Shown in pieces: positions 45,382-54,380 of a DNA stretch of 64,000 nt. Each line of letters starts with the position of its first letter. Positions within the stretch are counted from its first letter, which is position 1. The position numbers were made by a program, and so were the translations under genes. The stretch spans positions 26,283 to 90,282 of the forward strand of contig JAHWKK010000015.1 in the NCBI GenBank assembly GCA_019347945.1, read 5' to 3'. The notes beneath the pieces were generated by a model, which was not told the DNA's origin, searched no databases, and saw only the letters and a list, made by a program, of their open reading frames with translations. Source of the stretch: Acidobacteriota bacterium. GTDB lineage: Bacteria > Acidobacteriota > Thermoanaerobaculia > Gp7-AA8 > JAHWKK01.

Positions 45382-47144
45382 TGAAAAGACTTGCCATCGC
45401 ACTGTTCCTTTTCTCGATCACTCCGGTCTCGGATGCAGCGGAACGTGAGCGAGCCCGGGGCGTTCGCCGACCGCCGGTGAGTCTCGTTCCAGCCGCGACC
45501 GCGCCCGACTGCAGTGGAGAGATCACCCAGGCGATCTGTCGCGAGAGCCGGGACGAGGAGTTCGCGCCGATTTCGGCCGACGAGGTCGCTCGTCTTGCAA
45601 CCGGAGCCGCGGGAGCGATTGCAGACGACCGGATGACTGTTGCCGTGGTCGATCGGGCAGGGAGGGTTCTGGCGATCGTCCGGAAGCCTGGATCGAGCCC
45701 TGAAAACGACGACGTCGCCGTCGGACTCGCTCGCACCGCCGCTTTCTTCAGTCACGACATGGCTCCGCTGTCGTCCCGGACCGTCCGCTTCATCAGCGGC
45801 GTTCACTTTCCTCCCGGCGTCAAGAGAGCGCCGAATGCCGCGCTTTATGGAATCGAGAATACGAATCGGGGCTGCGACTTCAACGTCGAGTTCAATCCGG
45901 GAAAATGCATTCCACGGGCGACATCGGTTTCGGGTGGGCCATGCAATCCGTTCGACCAGAGCGGGTGTGGCACCGGCCCCGTCACAGGAAAACCGCAGCC
46001 ATTCGACCTTCACGAGGGAGGCGCCCACCCCGAAGGTCTCGACCTCAAAGGGCCGCGCACCCCGAATGGTTTGCCGGTGAATCCGGGAGGAGTGCCGATT
46101 TACCGGGTTGCGAACATCCGGATCGAGGGAGATCTGGACGCGGGGAACGCGTCGATTGAAGTCGACGGGCCGGGCCACCTGCTCGGCGGAATCGGTGTCG
46201 CCGGCATCGATGGTGATCACGCCGAGTTTGCGGCCTTTGCCGCCGTCGCATTCGCGGGAGGAAACATCTTTCCGGCGCCGAGCTTCCCGCTGCCTCCACC
46301 CGGCCGCGTGTTCATCGACGGATTCCGGCTCCCGTTCGTCGAGAACGGATCGCGACCCGCCGGTACCACCGCCGATCCGGCTCCTTCGGTCGCATTCGTG
46401 GTGGGCCCGGTCGATGGCGGCTGTGCCGCCAACCGTTATCTCGTCGGCCCGTCGGCCAGCGCCGAGCTGTCGCTCGACGAAGTCGATGCGATCATTCGTC
46501 GCTCGTTCGACACCGCACGAAAGACACAGGGCCTGATCCGTCTTCCGCTCGGAAGTTATGCGCGAATGGTCATTGCCGTGTCGGATCTCGAAGGCAACAT
46601 TCTCGCGCTCTATCGGATGCCGGACGCGACGGTGTTCTCGGTCGACGTCGCCGTCGCGAAGGCGAGAAACGTCGTCTACTTCAGCAGCGAATCGAGCTCC
46701 CCCGACGATCTTCCCGGAGTTCCCCCCGGGACGGCGGTGACGAACCGGACGATCGGTTTCGGGGCGCAACCGCTCTACCCGGCAGGAATCGATTTCACCG
46801 AGCCGGGACCATTCTTCGACCTTTTCGTGCGGGATCTGATGAACCCCTGTTCCCAGGGTCTCCAGCCCGCGAACCCGAATCAGAACGGCGTCGTCTTTTT
46901 TGCGGGAGCTTCGCCGCTCTATCGGGATGGTGTTCTGGTCGGCGGGCTGGGGGTGAGCGGCGACGGTGTCGAACAGGACGATTACGTCTCATTCTTCGGA
47001 GCCGGCGATTTTCTCCCGGAAGAGTCGATTCGTGCGGATCAGATCTTCGTGCGTGACGTTCGTCTGCCATTCCTCAAATGGCCGCGGAAACCGCTGGTGG
47101 CGACCGAAGTTCCGGTGACTACATTCGAAGAGCCCGAGGACTGA
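45378..47144 (+). CDS. Secreted protein with two GlcG/HbpS-like domains
   Basis: 588 residues; ATG at 45378 overlaps the previous stop. Signal peptide (MMKRLAIALFLFSITPVSDA). Two copies of a GlcG/HbpS (DUF336) type fold: the first around 65-320 (TVAVVDRAGRVLAIVRKPG ... GGIGVAGIDGDHAE) and the second around 350-575 (MVIAVSDLEGNILALYRMPD ... GGLGVSGDGVEQDD). Each is interrupted by a long insert; the first insert contains Cys residues (RGCDFNVEFNPGKC). HbpS binds haem, so a haem-handling or sensing role in the cytochrome operon is plausible but unproven. Confidence 0.82.
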   Translation: MMKRLAIALFLFSITPVSDAAERERARGVRRPPVSLVPAATAPDCSGEITQAICRESRDEEFAPISADEVARLATGAAGAIADDRMTVAVVDRAGRVLAIVRKPGSSPENDDVAVGLARTAAFFSHDMAPLSSRTVRFISGVHFPPGVKRAPNAALYGIENTNRGCDFNVEFNPGKCIPRATSVSGGPCNPFDQSGCGTGPVTGKPQPFDLHEGGAHPEGLDLKGPRTPNGLPVNPGGVPIYRVANIRIEGDLDAGNASIEVDGPGHLLGGIGVAGIDGDHAEFAAFAAVAFAGGNIFPAPSFPLPPPGRVFIDGFRLPFVENGSRPAGTTADPAPSVAFVVGPVDGGCAANRYLVGPSASAELSLDEVDAIIRRSFDTARKTQGLIRLPLGSYARMVIAVSDLEGNILALYRMPDATVFSVDVAVAKARNVVYFSSESSSPDDLPGVPPGTAVTNRTIGFGAQPLYPAGIDFTEPGPFFDLFVRDLMNPCSQGLQPANPNQNGVVFFAGASPLYRDGVLVGGLGVSGDGVEQDDYVSFFGAGDFLPEESIRADQIFVRDVRLPFLKWPRKPLVATEVPVTTFEEPED

Positions 47145-49147
47145 TGCGCATCCTGCTCTCTGGATTGATCTGCGTCGGGGCGCTCGTCGGAAGCGCCACG
47201 GGACAACCGCGACAGGATCGTACGGTCGTCGTCGATTCGGTTCCCGTCGTGCTCAGGGGAGTGACCTCTCTTCCGGCCGGGTCCCGGGTTCGAGTATCGA
47301 TCGGGCAAACGACGGTCGAATCGAGATCGGATTCTCTCGGCAGATGGGAGTTGCTGTGGGTCGAGCCGCTTCCCCCGGGGACGACCGCGGCCCGAGTCGA
47401 GGTGATCGCGGGAGACAGAGTGGATCGGTCCGAAATCCTGATCCGCGTCGAGGGAGAAGGGCGGCTTCCGAGACGTCCGATTCTTTATCCCCGTGAGGAG
47501 CCGGTGAGGGGGGAGAGAGCGATTCCGGAGCTCGAGGTCGAGCCTTTTACCGATCGGTGGAGGATCACGCCGCCCGACGATTACGAGCTGATCGTGAATC
47601 CGAGGGGTCGCTGGGATCCATACAACAAGCACCTGCTGAAGGGAGATTTTCCGATCATCGGAGACGAGATTTTTCTCTCACTGACGGGGATCAGCGACAG
47701 TCTTTTCGAAGGGCGGACCGTGCCGACACCTTCCGGTGTCAGCGCCGAGAATCCAGGCTCGGTCGAGTTCTTCGGTGAAGGCGATCAGGCATTCCTCAAC
47801 CAGAATGTCGTCTTCACGGCGGACCTCTTTCGTGGGCAGACTGTCTTTCGTCCGGCGGAGTGGCGGGCTCGAGTCACTCTGATCGCAAACTTCAACGCCC
47901 TCGATGTCCGTGAGACCGGCGTGGTCAATCCCGACGTTCGACGGGGAAGCGACCGGGAGGACGGACAGCTCGGTGTTCAGGAGCTCTTCTACGAGAGAAA
48001 GCTCGCCGACCTTTCCGACCGGTACGACTTCGTTTCGCTGCGAGTCGGTATTCAGCAGTTCAACAGCGATTTCAGAGGATTCATCTTCAACGACTTCAAT
48101 CTGGGCGCCCGGCTGTTCGGAAACTGGGACAACAATCGCTATCAGTACAACCTCGCGGTTTTCGATCGGCTGGAAAAGGACACGAACAGCAGCCTGAACG
48201 TCATCACCGAGCGGAGACATCAACAGGTCGCCGTGGCGAATATCTATCGCCAGGATCTCTTCACGTTCGGCTACACGGGTTCGGCGAGCATTCACTATCT
48301 GCGTGACGAGCCGACGATCTTCTACGACACGAACGACATTCTGGTGCGGCCCGACCCGATCGGTGACTTCACGCCGCACGAGATCGAGGCCGTGTATCTG
48401 GGCCTTGCGGGGGCGGGAAAGTTCGGACGGCTCAACGTCGATAACGCGCTTTACTACGTCTTCGGAGAGGACAGCCACAACCCGATTGCAGGACAGGGCG
48501 AGCTGGAGGGCCCGCTTGGAACGGACGGGGCCGAACCCCAAAGTGCCGAGGTCGACATCTCGGCGCTGATGGCGGCGCTCGAGCTTTCGTTCGACCGCGA
48601 TTGGTACCGTCCGAAGATTGCGATTTTCTATGCATCGGGAGACGACTCGATCCCTGACCGTGACGCAACCGGATTCGATGCGATTTTCGACAATCCCAAT
48701 TTTGCCGGTGGAGGGTTCAGCTTCTGGAACCGGCTCGGCATCCGTCTCGCCGGGACCGGGGTGGGGCTGGTGCATCGCGGAAGCCTTCTTCCGGATCTCA
48801 GCAGCAGCAAGGACGAGGGACAGCCGAATTTCGTCAACCCCGGCATCCGGCTCGTGAGCGCCGGCCTCGACGTCGAGGTCACGCAGAAGGCGAAAATGAT
48901 CTCGACGATCAACGCGCTCTGGTTCGATCAAACCGAGGTTCTCGAAGGGGTGCTTTTCACCTCTGACATCGATCGGGAGATCGGGCTCGACATCAGTTCC
49001 GGCGTCCGGTACCGACCATTTCTCAACAATCAGATGATCGTTTTCGTGGGAGGAGCAGTCTTCGTACCGGGCAAAGGGTTCGAAAGGATTTACGAGGACG
49101 GCGATCCCTTGTGGCAACTCTTCACGAATGTGACACTGGCTTTCTGA
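47144..49147 (+). CDS. Outer-membrane beta-barrel (porin-like) with N-terminal beta-sandwich
   Basis: 667 residues; ATG at 47144 overlaps the previous stop by one base. Signal peptide (LLSGLICVGALVGSATG), a carboxypeptidase-like or Ig-like domain (about 25-115, VVLRGVTSLPAGSRVRVSIG), then about 500 residues of alternating amphipathic beta strands (YQYNLAVFDRLEK, VAVANIYRQDLFTFGYTGSA) ending NVTLAF, a classic outer-membrane C-terminal Phe. No Cys haem motif. Between an inner-membrane decahaem protein and two exported cytochromes, it is the candidate barrel of a porin-cytochrome conduit. Confidence 0.83.
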   Translation: MRILLSGLICVGALVGSATGQPRQDRTVVVDSVPVVLRGVTSLPAGSRVRVSIGQTTVESRSDSLGRWELLWVEPLPPGTTAARVEVIAGDRVDRSEILIRVEGEGRLPRRPILYPREEPVRGERAIPELEVEPFTDRWRITPPDDYELIVNPRGRWDPYNKHLLKGDFPIIGDEIFLSLTGISDSLFEGRTVPTPSGVSAENPGSVEFFGEGDQAFLNQNVVFTADLFRGQTVFRPAEWRARVTLIANFNALDVRETGVVNPDVRRGSDREDGQLGVQELFYERKLADLSDRYDFVSLRVGIQQFNSDFRGFIFNDFNLGARLFGNWDNNRYQYNLAVFDRLEKDTNSSLNVITERRHQQVAVANIYRQDLFTFGYTGSASIHYLRDEPTIFYDTNDILVRPDPIGDFTPHEIEAVYLGLAGAGKFGRLNVDNALYYVFGEDSHNPIAGQGELEGPLGTDGAEPQSAEVDISALMAALELSFDRDWYRPKIAIFYASGDDSIPDRDATGFDAIFDNPNFAGGGFSFWNRLGIRLAGTGVGLVHRGSLLPDLSSSKDEGQPNFVNPGIRLVSAGLDVEVTQKAKMISTINALWFDQTEVLEGVLFTSDIDREIGLDISSGVRYRPFLNNQMIVFVGGAVFVPGKGFERIYEDGDPLWQLFTNVTLAF

Positions 49148-52100
49148 TGAGGGAAGATCGGCCCATGAAGCAGCCCGATTCCCGGATCCGACTTCGCGTC
49201 TGGCCGGTGCTCTCCGGAGCGGCGCTGGCGCTCGTGATTGCTGGGGGAGTGATTCGTTCAGGGCCGACCGAAGCAACGCAGACCTTCGACGACACGCTGA
49301 TCCGGCAATCCCAAAGCGCGGCCGATGCGAAGAGCGACGGCTGCGTCGATTGCCACGAGGGAATCGAGCCGATGCACGAATCCGAGGCGGTCGTGCTCGG
49401 ATGCACCGACTGTCACGGCGGGGACGCATCCGTTCGTGCGTCCGGTCTGCAACCGGAGTCCGATTCGTGGCTCGAAGCGAAGCAGCAGGCGCACGTTCAA
49501 CCGCTCCATCCGGAGTACTGGTCGGAGGATGGGAGGCGTACTGCTCGAAATCCCGAGAGGACCTACACGCAACTCAACGAGGAGTCTCCCGAGTTCATCC
49601 GGTTCATCAACCCGGGCGATCTCCGCGTCGCCGAGCAGGCCTGCGGATCATGCCACCCGAGTGAGACGGCGCGGGTGCCACGGAGCACCATGGCGACGAG
49701 TGCCGTCTTCTGGGCAGCGGCGGCCTACGCCAACGGAGTCATCGGCCAGAAATACGCGCTGCTGGGCGAGCACTACCTTCCCGACGGCCGGGCGGCCTTG
49801 CTCCGAACGGGCGAAGAGAACATCCCTTACGGCACCGTTCCTCTGCTCCTTCCGCTGCCGCGATGGGAGACCACGCAACCGGGCGAGTACTTCCGCGCTT
49901 TCGAGCGTGGAGGACTCTTGAACTCGAACCTCCCGCCCGAGATCGGGAATCCGAACCCCTTCGAAGAGGCCGGACGCCCGGACATCCGCTCCAGCAACCG
50001 CGGGCGGGGTACAGGCCTGCGCATCAGTCCGGCTCTGATCAATCTCCACAAGACGCGGCTCAACGATCCGCATCTTTCTTTTCTCGGTACGAACGATCAT
50101 CCGGGCGACTATCGCTCGAGCGGCTGCTCCGGTTGTCATGTCGTTTACGCGAACGATCGTGACCCTTACAACTCCGGCCCGTACGCATCCGCGGGTCACA
50201 CAGGTCTCAGCCAGACGGACGATCCGATGATTCCGAAGGACGAGAAGGGACATCCGATTCGCCATCGGCTCACCCGGGCGATTCCCACCTCGCAGTGCAT
50301 GTCGTGTCACATGCATCAGCCGAACTCTTTCGTCAACACATACCTCGGGTACACGATGTGGGATTACGAGGCGGACGCCGAGCACTTCTTCCCGGAGGAG
50401 CAGCGGTATCCGACGATTGAGGAGAGGCGGACCAGCCTCGACCACAACCCGGAAGGTGCGGCGGTGCTCGGGCTCTGGACGGATGTCGAATTTCTCGAGA
50501 AATCGTCGGAGCTCAATCCGAAGCTCGATCACACTCAGATGGCCGATTACCACGGTCACGGATGGCTGTTTCAGGCCGTCTACAAACGCGACCGCAAGGG
50601 AAGGCTGCTCGATGCGGAGGGGAACGTCGTTCCGTTCGACGATCCGGAGAAGTTCCGCAAGGCCGTCCATCTCCAGGACATCCATCTCGAGAAGGGGATG
50701 CACTGTGTCGACTGTCACTTCGACGTCGATTCGCACGGGACGGGGAGTCTGCACGGCGAGTTTGCCGCGACCGTAGAGATCGATTGCCGCGACTGCCATG
50801 GAACCGTCGAGAGCTACACGAATCTTCTGACCTCGGGGCCGGCCGCTCCGCCCGGCGGCACGGATCTCTCGCTTGCCACGACGGGCGATGGAAAGCGGCG
50901 CTTCGCCTGGAGAGAGGGACGGCTGATCCAGAGATCGATGGTCACGTCCGGGCTCGAATGGGAAGTTCCGCAGGTGCAGGATACGATCGATCCCTCGCAT
51001 TCCCGTTACAACGAGAAGTCCGCCTACGCAAAGACGATCCTCAAGGACGGGGCGACGTGGGGAGACGTGCCGGCCGATCATCCCGAGCTGGCTCACCGCG
51101 ACGAGGAGATGACGTGTTACTCCTGTCATTCGGCCTGGGTGACGAACTGCTTCGGTTGCCATCTGCCTCAGGAAGCGAACGAAAAGTCGAAGATGCTTCG
51201 CTACGAAGGCGAGACGACTCGCAACTACGCTTCGTACAATCCGCAGGTTGTCCGGTGGGATGCCTACATGCTCGGCATCGAAGGGAACGCGCGCGAACAT
51301 CGCGTCTCTCCGGTTCGCTCGTCGTCGGCGCTGATCCTGAGCTCGACGAACCTCAATCGTGAGCGAATCTACACACAGCAGGCCACGATCTCCGCGCCGG
51401 GCTTCAGTGGCCAGGCAATGAACACGCATGTTCCTCACACCGTGCGGTCGACCGAGACCAAACAGTGCACCGATTGTCATGTGTCACAGAACAACGACAA
51501 CAACGCCTGGATGTCCCAGCTCCTTCTGCAAGGGACGAACTTCGTCAATTTCATGGGCCGCTATGTCTGGGTGGGAGAGGGAGACCACGGAGTCGAAGCC
51601 GTTGCGGTGACCGAGTGGGACGAGCCTCAGGCCGTCATCGGCAGCACATTGCATCGGATCGTCTATCCCGACTTTCACGAGCAACATGTGGCGAGGGATC
51701 GAGAGCTCCAGCTCGCGCTCCACCATCACGGTCACGAGCTGCACGATCTCCATCTGCGCGGCGAGTATCTCTACACCGCGCAGGGGGGAGAGGGGATGAT
51801 CGTCTACGATGTCGCCAACATCGACAACAAGGGCTTCTCGGAACGAATCATCTCCGCTCCGGTATCGCCAATCGGCCAGCGAACCCAGGTGGTGACCCGG
51901 CATGCAACAGCGATCGCCTTGCCTACCAACATGCCTCTGGCACCGGGGAGGAAGCAGCTCCCGATCAACCAGGAGCAGCCGATTCACCCGATTTATCAGT
52001 ACGCCGTGATCGCGGATCGCGAAGAGGGACTCATATTCGTCAATGTGAACACGCTCTCCGACGGCGATCCGGAGAACAACTTCCTCGAGCGTGCCCTGAC

Positions 52101-52872
52101 GTTCAATCCGGACGACCGGCTTCATGGAGCGGAAGCGGTCACGATCGCCGGAAACCACATTCTCGTTCTCGCTGACGCTGGCCTCGTCGTCATCGACGCC
52201 GCCGATCCGCTCGCTCCCCGGATCGTGTCGACCTTGCCCGACATTCACGAGGGGAGCTTCGTCCAGGTTCAGTTCCGTTACGCATTCATCACCGATGAAG
52301 AAGGGCTGGCGGTAGTCGATGTGACCTCGTGGACCGCGCCTCGCCTGGTCGCCCGGGTCCCGATCGCCGATGCGCATCGCGTCTACGTCGCGAGAACGTA
52401 CGCCTACGTGGCCGCGGGCAGCGAAGGTATGGTGATCGTCGATGTGGAACGGCCGGATCGACCGTTCATCGATCAGAAGTGGACCGGCGGTGTCCTGAAG
52501 GACACGCATGACATCAAGGTCGCCTCGACGAACGCGAGCCTATATGCGTATGTCGCCGATGGGGAGAACGGCCTGTTCGTCCTGCAGCTGATCTCGCCCG
52601 ACACGGTGCCGGAGTACGCTGGATTTTCACCGCGGCCTTCGCCGCGCGTCATCGCCCGTCGTCACACGCACGGACCCGCGCTGGCTTTGTCGAAACCGCT
52701 CGACCGCGACCGGGGTGCGGACGAGAGCGGCAATCAGGTGATCGTTTTCAACCGGATCGGGGCGCGGCCGATGAATCTCGACGAGATGCGACGGCTCTTC
52801 ATGCGTGACGGCCGGCTCTATACCGTTTCCGATAGCCCCCCGGCCCGCAGCAGTGAAGGAGGTGGAGAGTGA
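49147..52872 (+). CDS. Decahaem cytochrome c with LVIVD-type propeller
   Basis: 1241 residues from the ATG at 49147 overlapping the previous stop (an alternative ATG at 49165 gives a shorter signal). N-terminal hydrophobic signal (VLSGAALALVIAGGVI). Ten CxxCH sites are seen between residue 66 (CVDCH) and 774 (CTDCH), including CTDCH, CGSCH, CSGCH, CMSCH, CVDCH, CRDCH, CYSCH and CFGCH. The C-terminal 380 residues carry repeated GEYLYTAQGGEGMIVYDV, YAFITDEEGLAVVDV and YAYVAAGSEGMVIVDV units, the LVIVD repeat that forms a beta-propeller. Cytochromes of this kind are cell-surface or periplasmic; here it may be the outward end of the conduit or a reductase with its own binding propeller. Confidence 0.88.
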   Translation: MREDRPMKQPDSRIRLRVWPVLSGAALALVIAGGVIRSGPTEATQTFDDTLIRQSQSAADAKSDGCVDCHEGIEPMHESEAVVLGCTDCHGGDASVRASGLQPESDSWLEAKQQAHVQPLHPEYWSEDGRRTARNPERTYTQLNEESPEFIRFINPGDLRVAEQACGSCHPSETARVPRSTMATSAVFWAAAAYANGVIGQKYALLGEHYLPDGRAALLRTGEENIPYGTVPLLLPLPRWETTQPGEYFRAFERGGLLNSNLPPEIGNPNPFEEAGRPDIRSSNRGRGTGLRISPALINLHKTRLNDPHLSFLGTNDHPGDYRSSGCSGCHVVYANDRDPYNSGPYASAGHTGLSQTDDPMIPKDEKGHPIRHRLTRAIPTSQCMSCHMHQPNSFVNTYLGYTMWDYEADAEHFFPEEQRYPTIEERRTSLDHNPEGAAVLGLWTDVEFLEKSSELNPKLDHTQMADYHGHGWLFQAVYKRDRKGRLLDAEGNVVPFDDPEKFRKAVHLQDIHLEKGMHCVDCHFDVDSHGTGSLHGEFAATVEIDCRDCHGTVESYTNLLTSGPAAPPGGTDLSLATTGDGKRRFAWREGRLIQRSMVTSGLEWEVPQVQDTIDPSHSRYNEKSAYAKTILKDGATWGDVPADHPELAHRDEEMTCYSCHSAWVTNCFGCHLPQEANEKSKMLRYEGETTRNYASYNPQVVRWDAYMLGIEGNAREHRVSPVRSSSALILSSTNLNRERIYTQQATISAPGFSGQAMNTHVPHTVRSTETKQCTDCHVSQNNDNNAWMSQLLLQGTNFVNFMGRYVWVGEGDHGVEAVAVTEWDEPQAVIGSTLHRIVYPDFHEQHVARDRELQLALHHHGHELHDLHLRGEYLYTAQGGEGMIVYDVANIDNKGFSERIISAPVSPIGQRTQVVTRHATAIALPTNMPLAPGRKQLPINQEQPIHPIYQYAVIADREEGLIFVNVNTLSDGDPENNFLERALTFNPDDRLHGAEAVTIAGNHILVLADAGLVVIDAADPLAPRIVSTLPDIHEGSFVQVQFRYAFITDEEGLAVVDVTSWTAPRLVARVPIADAHRVYVARTYAYVAAGSEGMVIVDVERPDRPFIDQKWTGGVLKDTHDIKVASTNASLYAYVADGENGLFVLQLISPDTVPEYAGFSPRPSPRVIARRHTHGPALALSKPLDRDRGADESGNQVIVFNRIGARPMNLDEMRRLFMRDGRLYTVSDSPPARSSEGGGE

Positions 52873-54215
52873 AAGTCGCGTTCACGATTCTGGGGCTTGC
52901 CGCGGCCTTTTTCGCGCTCGGCAATGCCCAGCAGCCCGCTCCCGTCGCGAACCGCCCGGCACTTCCGCAACCGGACGAGCCCGGTTTCTATCTCGGGCCC
53001 ACTTCCTGCGCTGGCAGCACCTGCCACGGAAGTCCCTACCCGGTCGAGAACAGCAATATTCTGATGAACGAGTACGACACGTGGGTCCATGCGGACGGCG
53101 TCACGCACGTCAACGCGTGGAACGTTCTGCTCAACGCGAAGTCCCGCCGCATCGCGCGCAACATGAATCTTCCGGTCTCCGCGGATCGCTCCCCCCTCTG
53201 CCTCCGATGCCACACGCTCTACGCGCCCGAAAAGTCGACCGCGGGGGTCGAGCTCTCCGACGGTGTCTCGTGCGAGTCGTGCCACGGGCCGGCCAGCGGA
53301 TGGAGGGCGGATCACTTTCGTGAAGGATGGACGCATGAGGATTCGCTCGCGGCCGGGATGCTCGATACGCGGGATCCATCCGCCCGCTCCACCACGTGTC
53401 TGGGCTGTCACATGGGTAGCGGCTCGAACGTCGTCGATCACACGCTGATCGCGGCCGGCCATCCGCTTCTGACCTTCGAGGTCGACAACTTCACCAACAG
53501 CGGGCGTCTCCCCACGCATTGGCGCAGGGGGGTGCACCCCGAGCGGCACGGTGCCGATGCCTGGGCAGAAGGCCAGCTGGTCGCGTTTCGCCGAAGTCTC
53601 CAGAACCTCGATTACGCCGCGCGGGGAATCCTCTGGCCGGAGTTTTCCCATCTCGCGTGCGACTCGTGTCATCACCAGTTGCGGGACGGTGACTGGAGAC
53701 AGCAGAGGGGTTATTCGCGGCGGCCCGGGCTGCCTCAGTGGAATCCGGAGCACTGGTTGCCGCTCCAGGCAGTGATGGCGGAGGTGTCTCCGGAGCGGAC
53801 ACGAGCGATTACGGCTGATGTCGAGAGGCTCTCGGCCCGGGTCGTCCGGATGAGCGATTCCGAGGCGATCTCGAGCGAGGCCCGGGCGATCGATTACGCG
53901 CTTGCGCCGGAGTCGAACCCCATCCGGAATCTCGAATGGACCGATCCGAGGCTGCGGCGAGTGATGCTTCGGCTCGTCTCGGAGGAGGCTCTGGTCGCCA
54001 CGGCGGACCGGAGGCTGGCGGAGCAGGTGGTCTATGGTCTGACGTCGCTTCAGGCGGAGCGGGTCGAGGCGCGACCTTCCGAGGCGAGCTCGCAGCTGAC
54101 GCGGAGGATCGACCAGCTTTACGCGCTGGTCGACTCGTCGAAGTATCCCGACGAGATCGACCGCGGCCGCTACCTCGAGCTGACGCGCGAGATCCGGGCT
54201 CTGCTGCAGGGCTGA
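52869..54215 (+). CDS. Pentahaem cytochrome c (cytochrome c554-like) with one CX4CH site
   Basis: 448 residues from a GTG at 52869 overlapping the previous stop, with GGAGG upstream. Signal peptide ends near ALGNA. Haem sites: CAGSTCH (residues 47-53, four residues between the Cys), CLRCH (111), CESCH (135), CLGCH (177) and CDSCH (264). The N-terminal layout resembles cytochrome c554/c' family proteins. The last 170 residues are helical and haem-free. Last gene of the redox operon; a strong hairpin follows. Role as terminal reductase or electron shuttle is inferred. Confidence 0.87.
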   Translation: MKVAFTILGLAAAFFALGNAQQPAPVANRPALPQPDEPGFYLGPTSCAGSTCHGSPYPVENSNILMNEYDTWVHADGVTHVNAWNVLLNAKSRRIARNMNLPVSADRSPLCLRCHTLYAPEKSTAGVELSDGVSCESCHGPASGWRADHFREGWTHEDSLAAGMLDTRDPSARSTTCLGCHMGSGSNVVDHTLIAAGHPLLTFEVDNFTNSGRLPTHWRRGVHPERHGADAWAEGQLVAFRRSLQNLDYAARGILWPEFSHLACDSCHHQLRDGDWRQQRGYSRRPGLPQWNPEHWLPLQAVMAEVSPERTRAITADVERLSARVVRMSDSEAISSEARAIDYALAPESNPIRNLEWTDPRLRRVMLRLVSEEALVATADRRLAEQVVYGLTSLQAERVEARPSEASSQLTRRIDQLYALVDSSKYPDEIDRGRYLELTREIRALLQG

Positions 54216-54276
54216 GCCCGGCTGCCGCGACTGAGGTTGGGCTCAGCGGGCCACGCTCATGTGCGGCCCGCTGAGC
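54211..54276 (+). terminator. Operon-end hairpins, mutually exclusive
   Basis: A 12-base perfect stem (GCTCAGCGGGCC 54241-54252 with GGCCCGCTGAGC 54265-54276) follows the last cytochrome gene. Its left arm can instead pair with GCTGAGCCC at 54211-54219, which overlaps the stop codon, through GGGCTCAGC at 54239-54247. No T tract follows, so the stem may end transcription poorly or protect the 3' end. Confidence 0.55.
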
Positions 54277-54380
54277 TCACCAAACTGAACCACTACCCCT
54301 TTTCTCGCCCGATTGCTTTCCAAATCTGCCCGGTGTATTCTCGGCACATCCGTATTCTAGTAAGACGAAAGGAGATCGCC

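Noticed and set aside
45258..46769. 503-codon minus-strand frame
   Set aside because: Antisense to the GlcG/HbpS-like gene, no domain and no ribosome site.
47678..51480. Two long minus-strand frames (47678-49429 and 49648-51480)
   Set aside because: They mirror the barrel and decahaem genes; the CxxCH motifs on the plus strand decide the coding strand.
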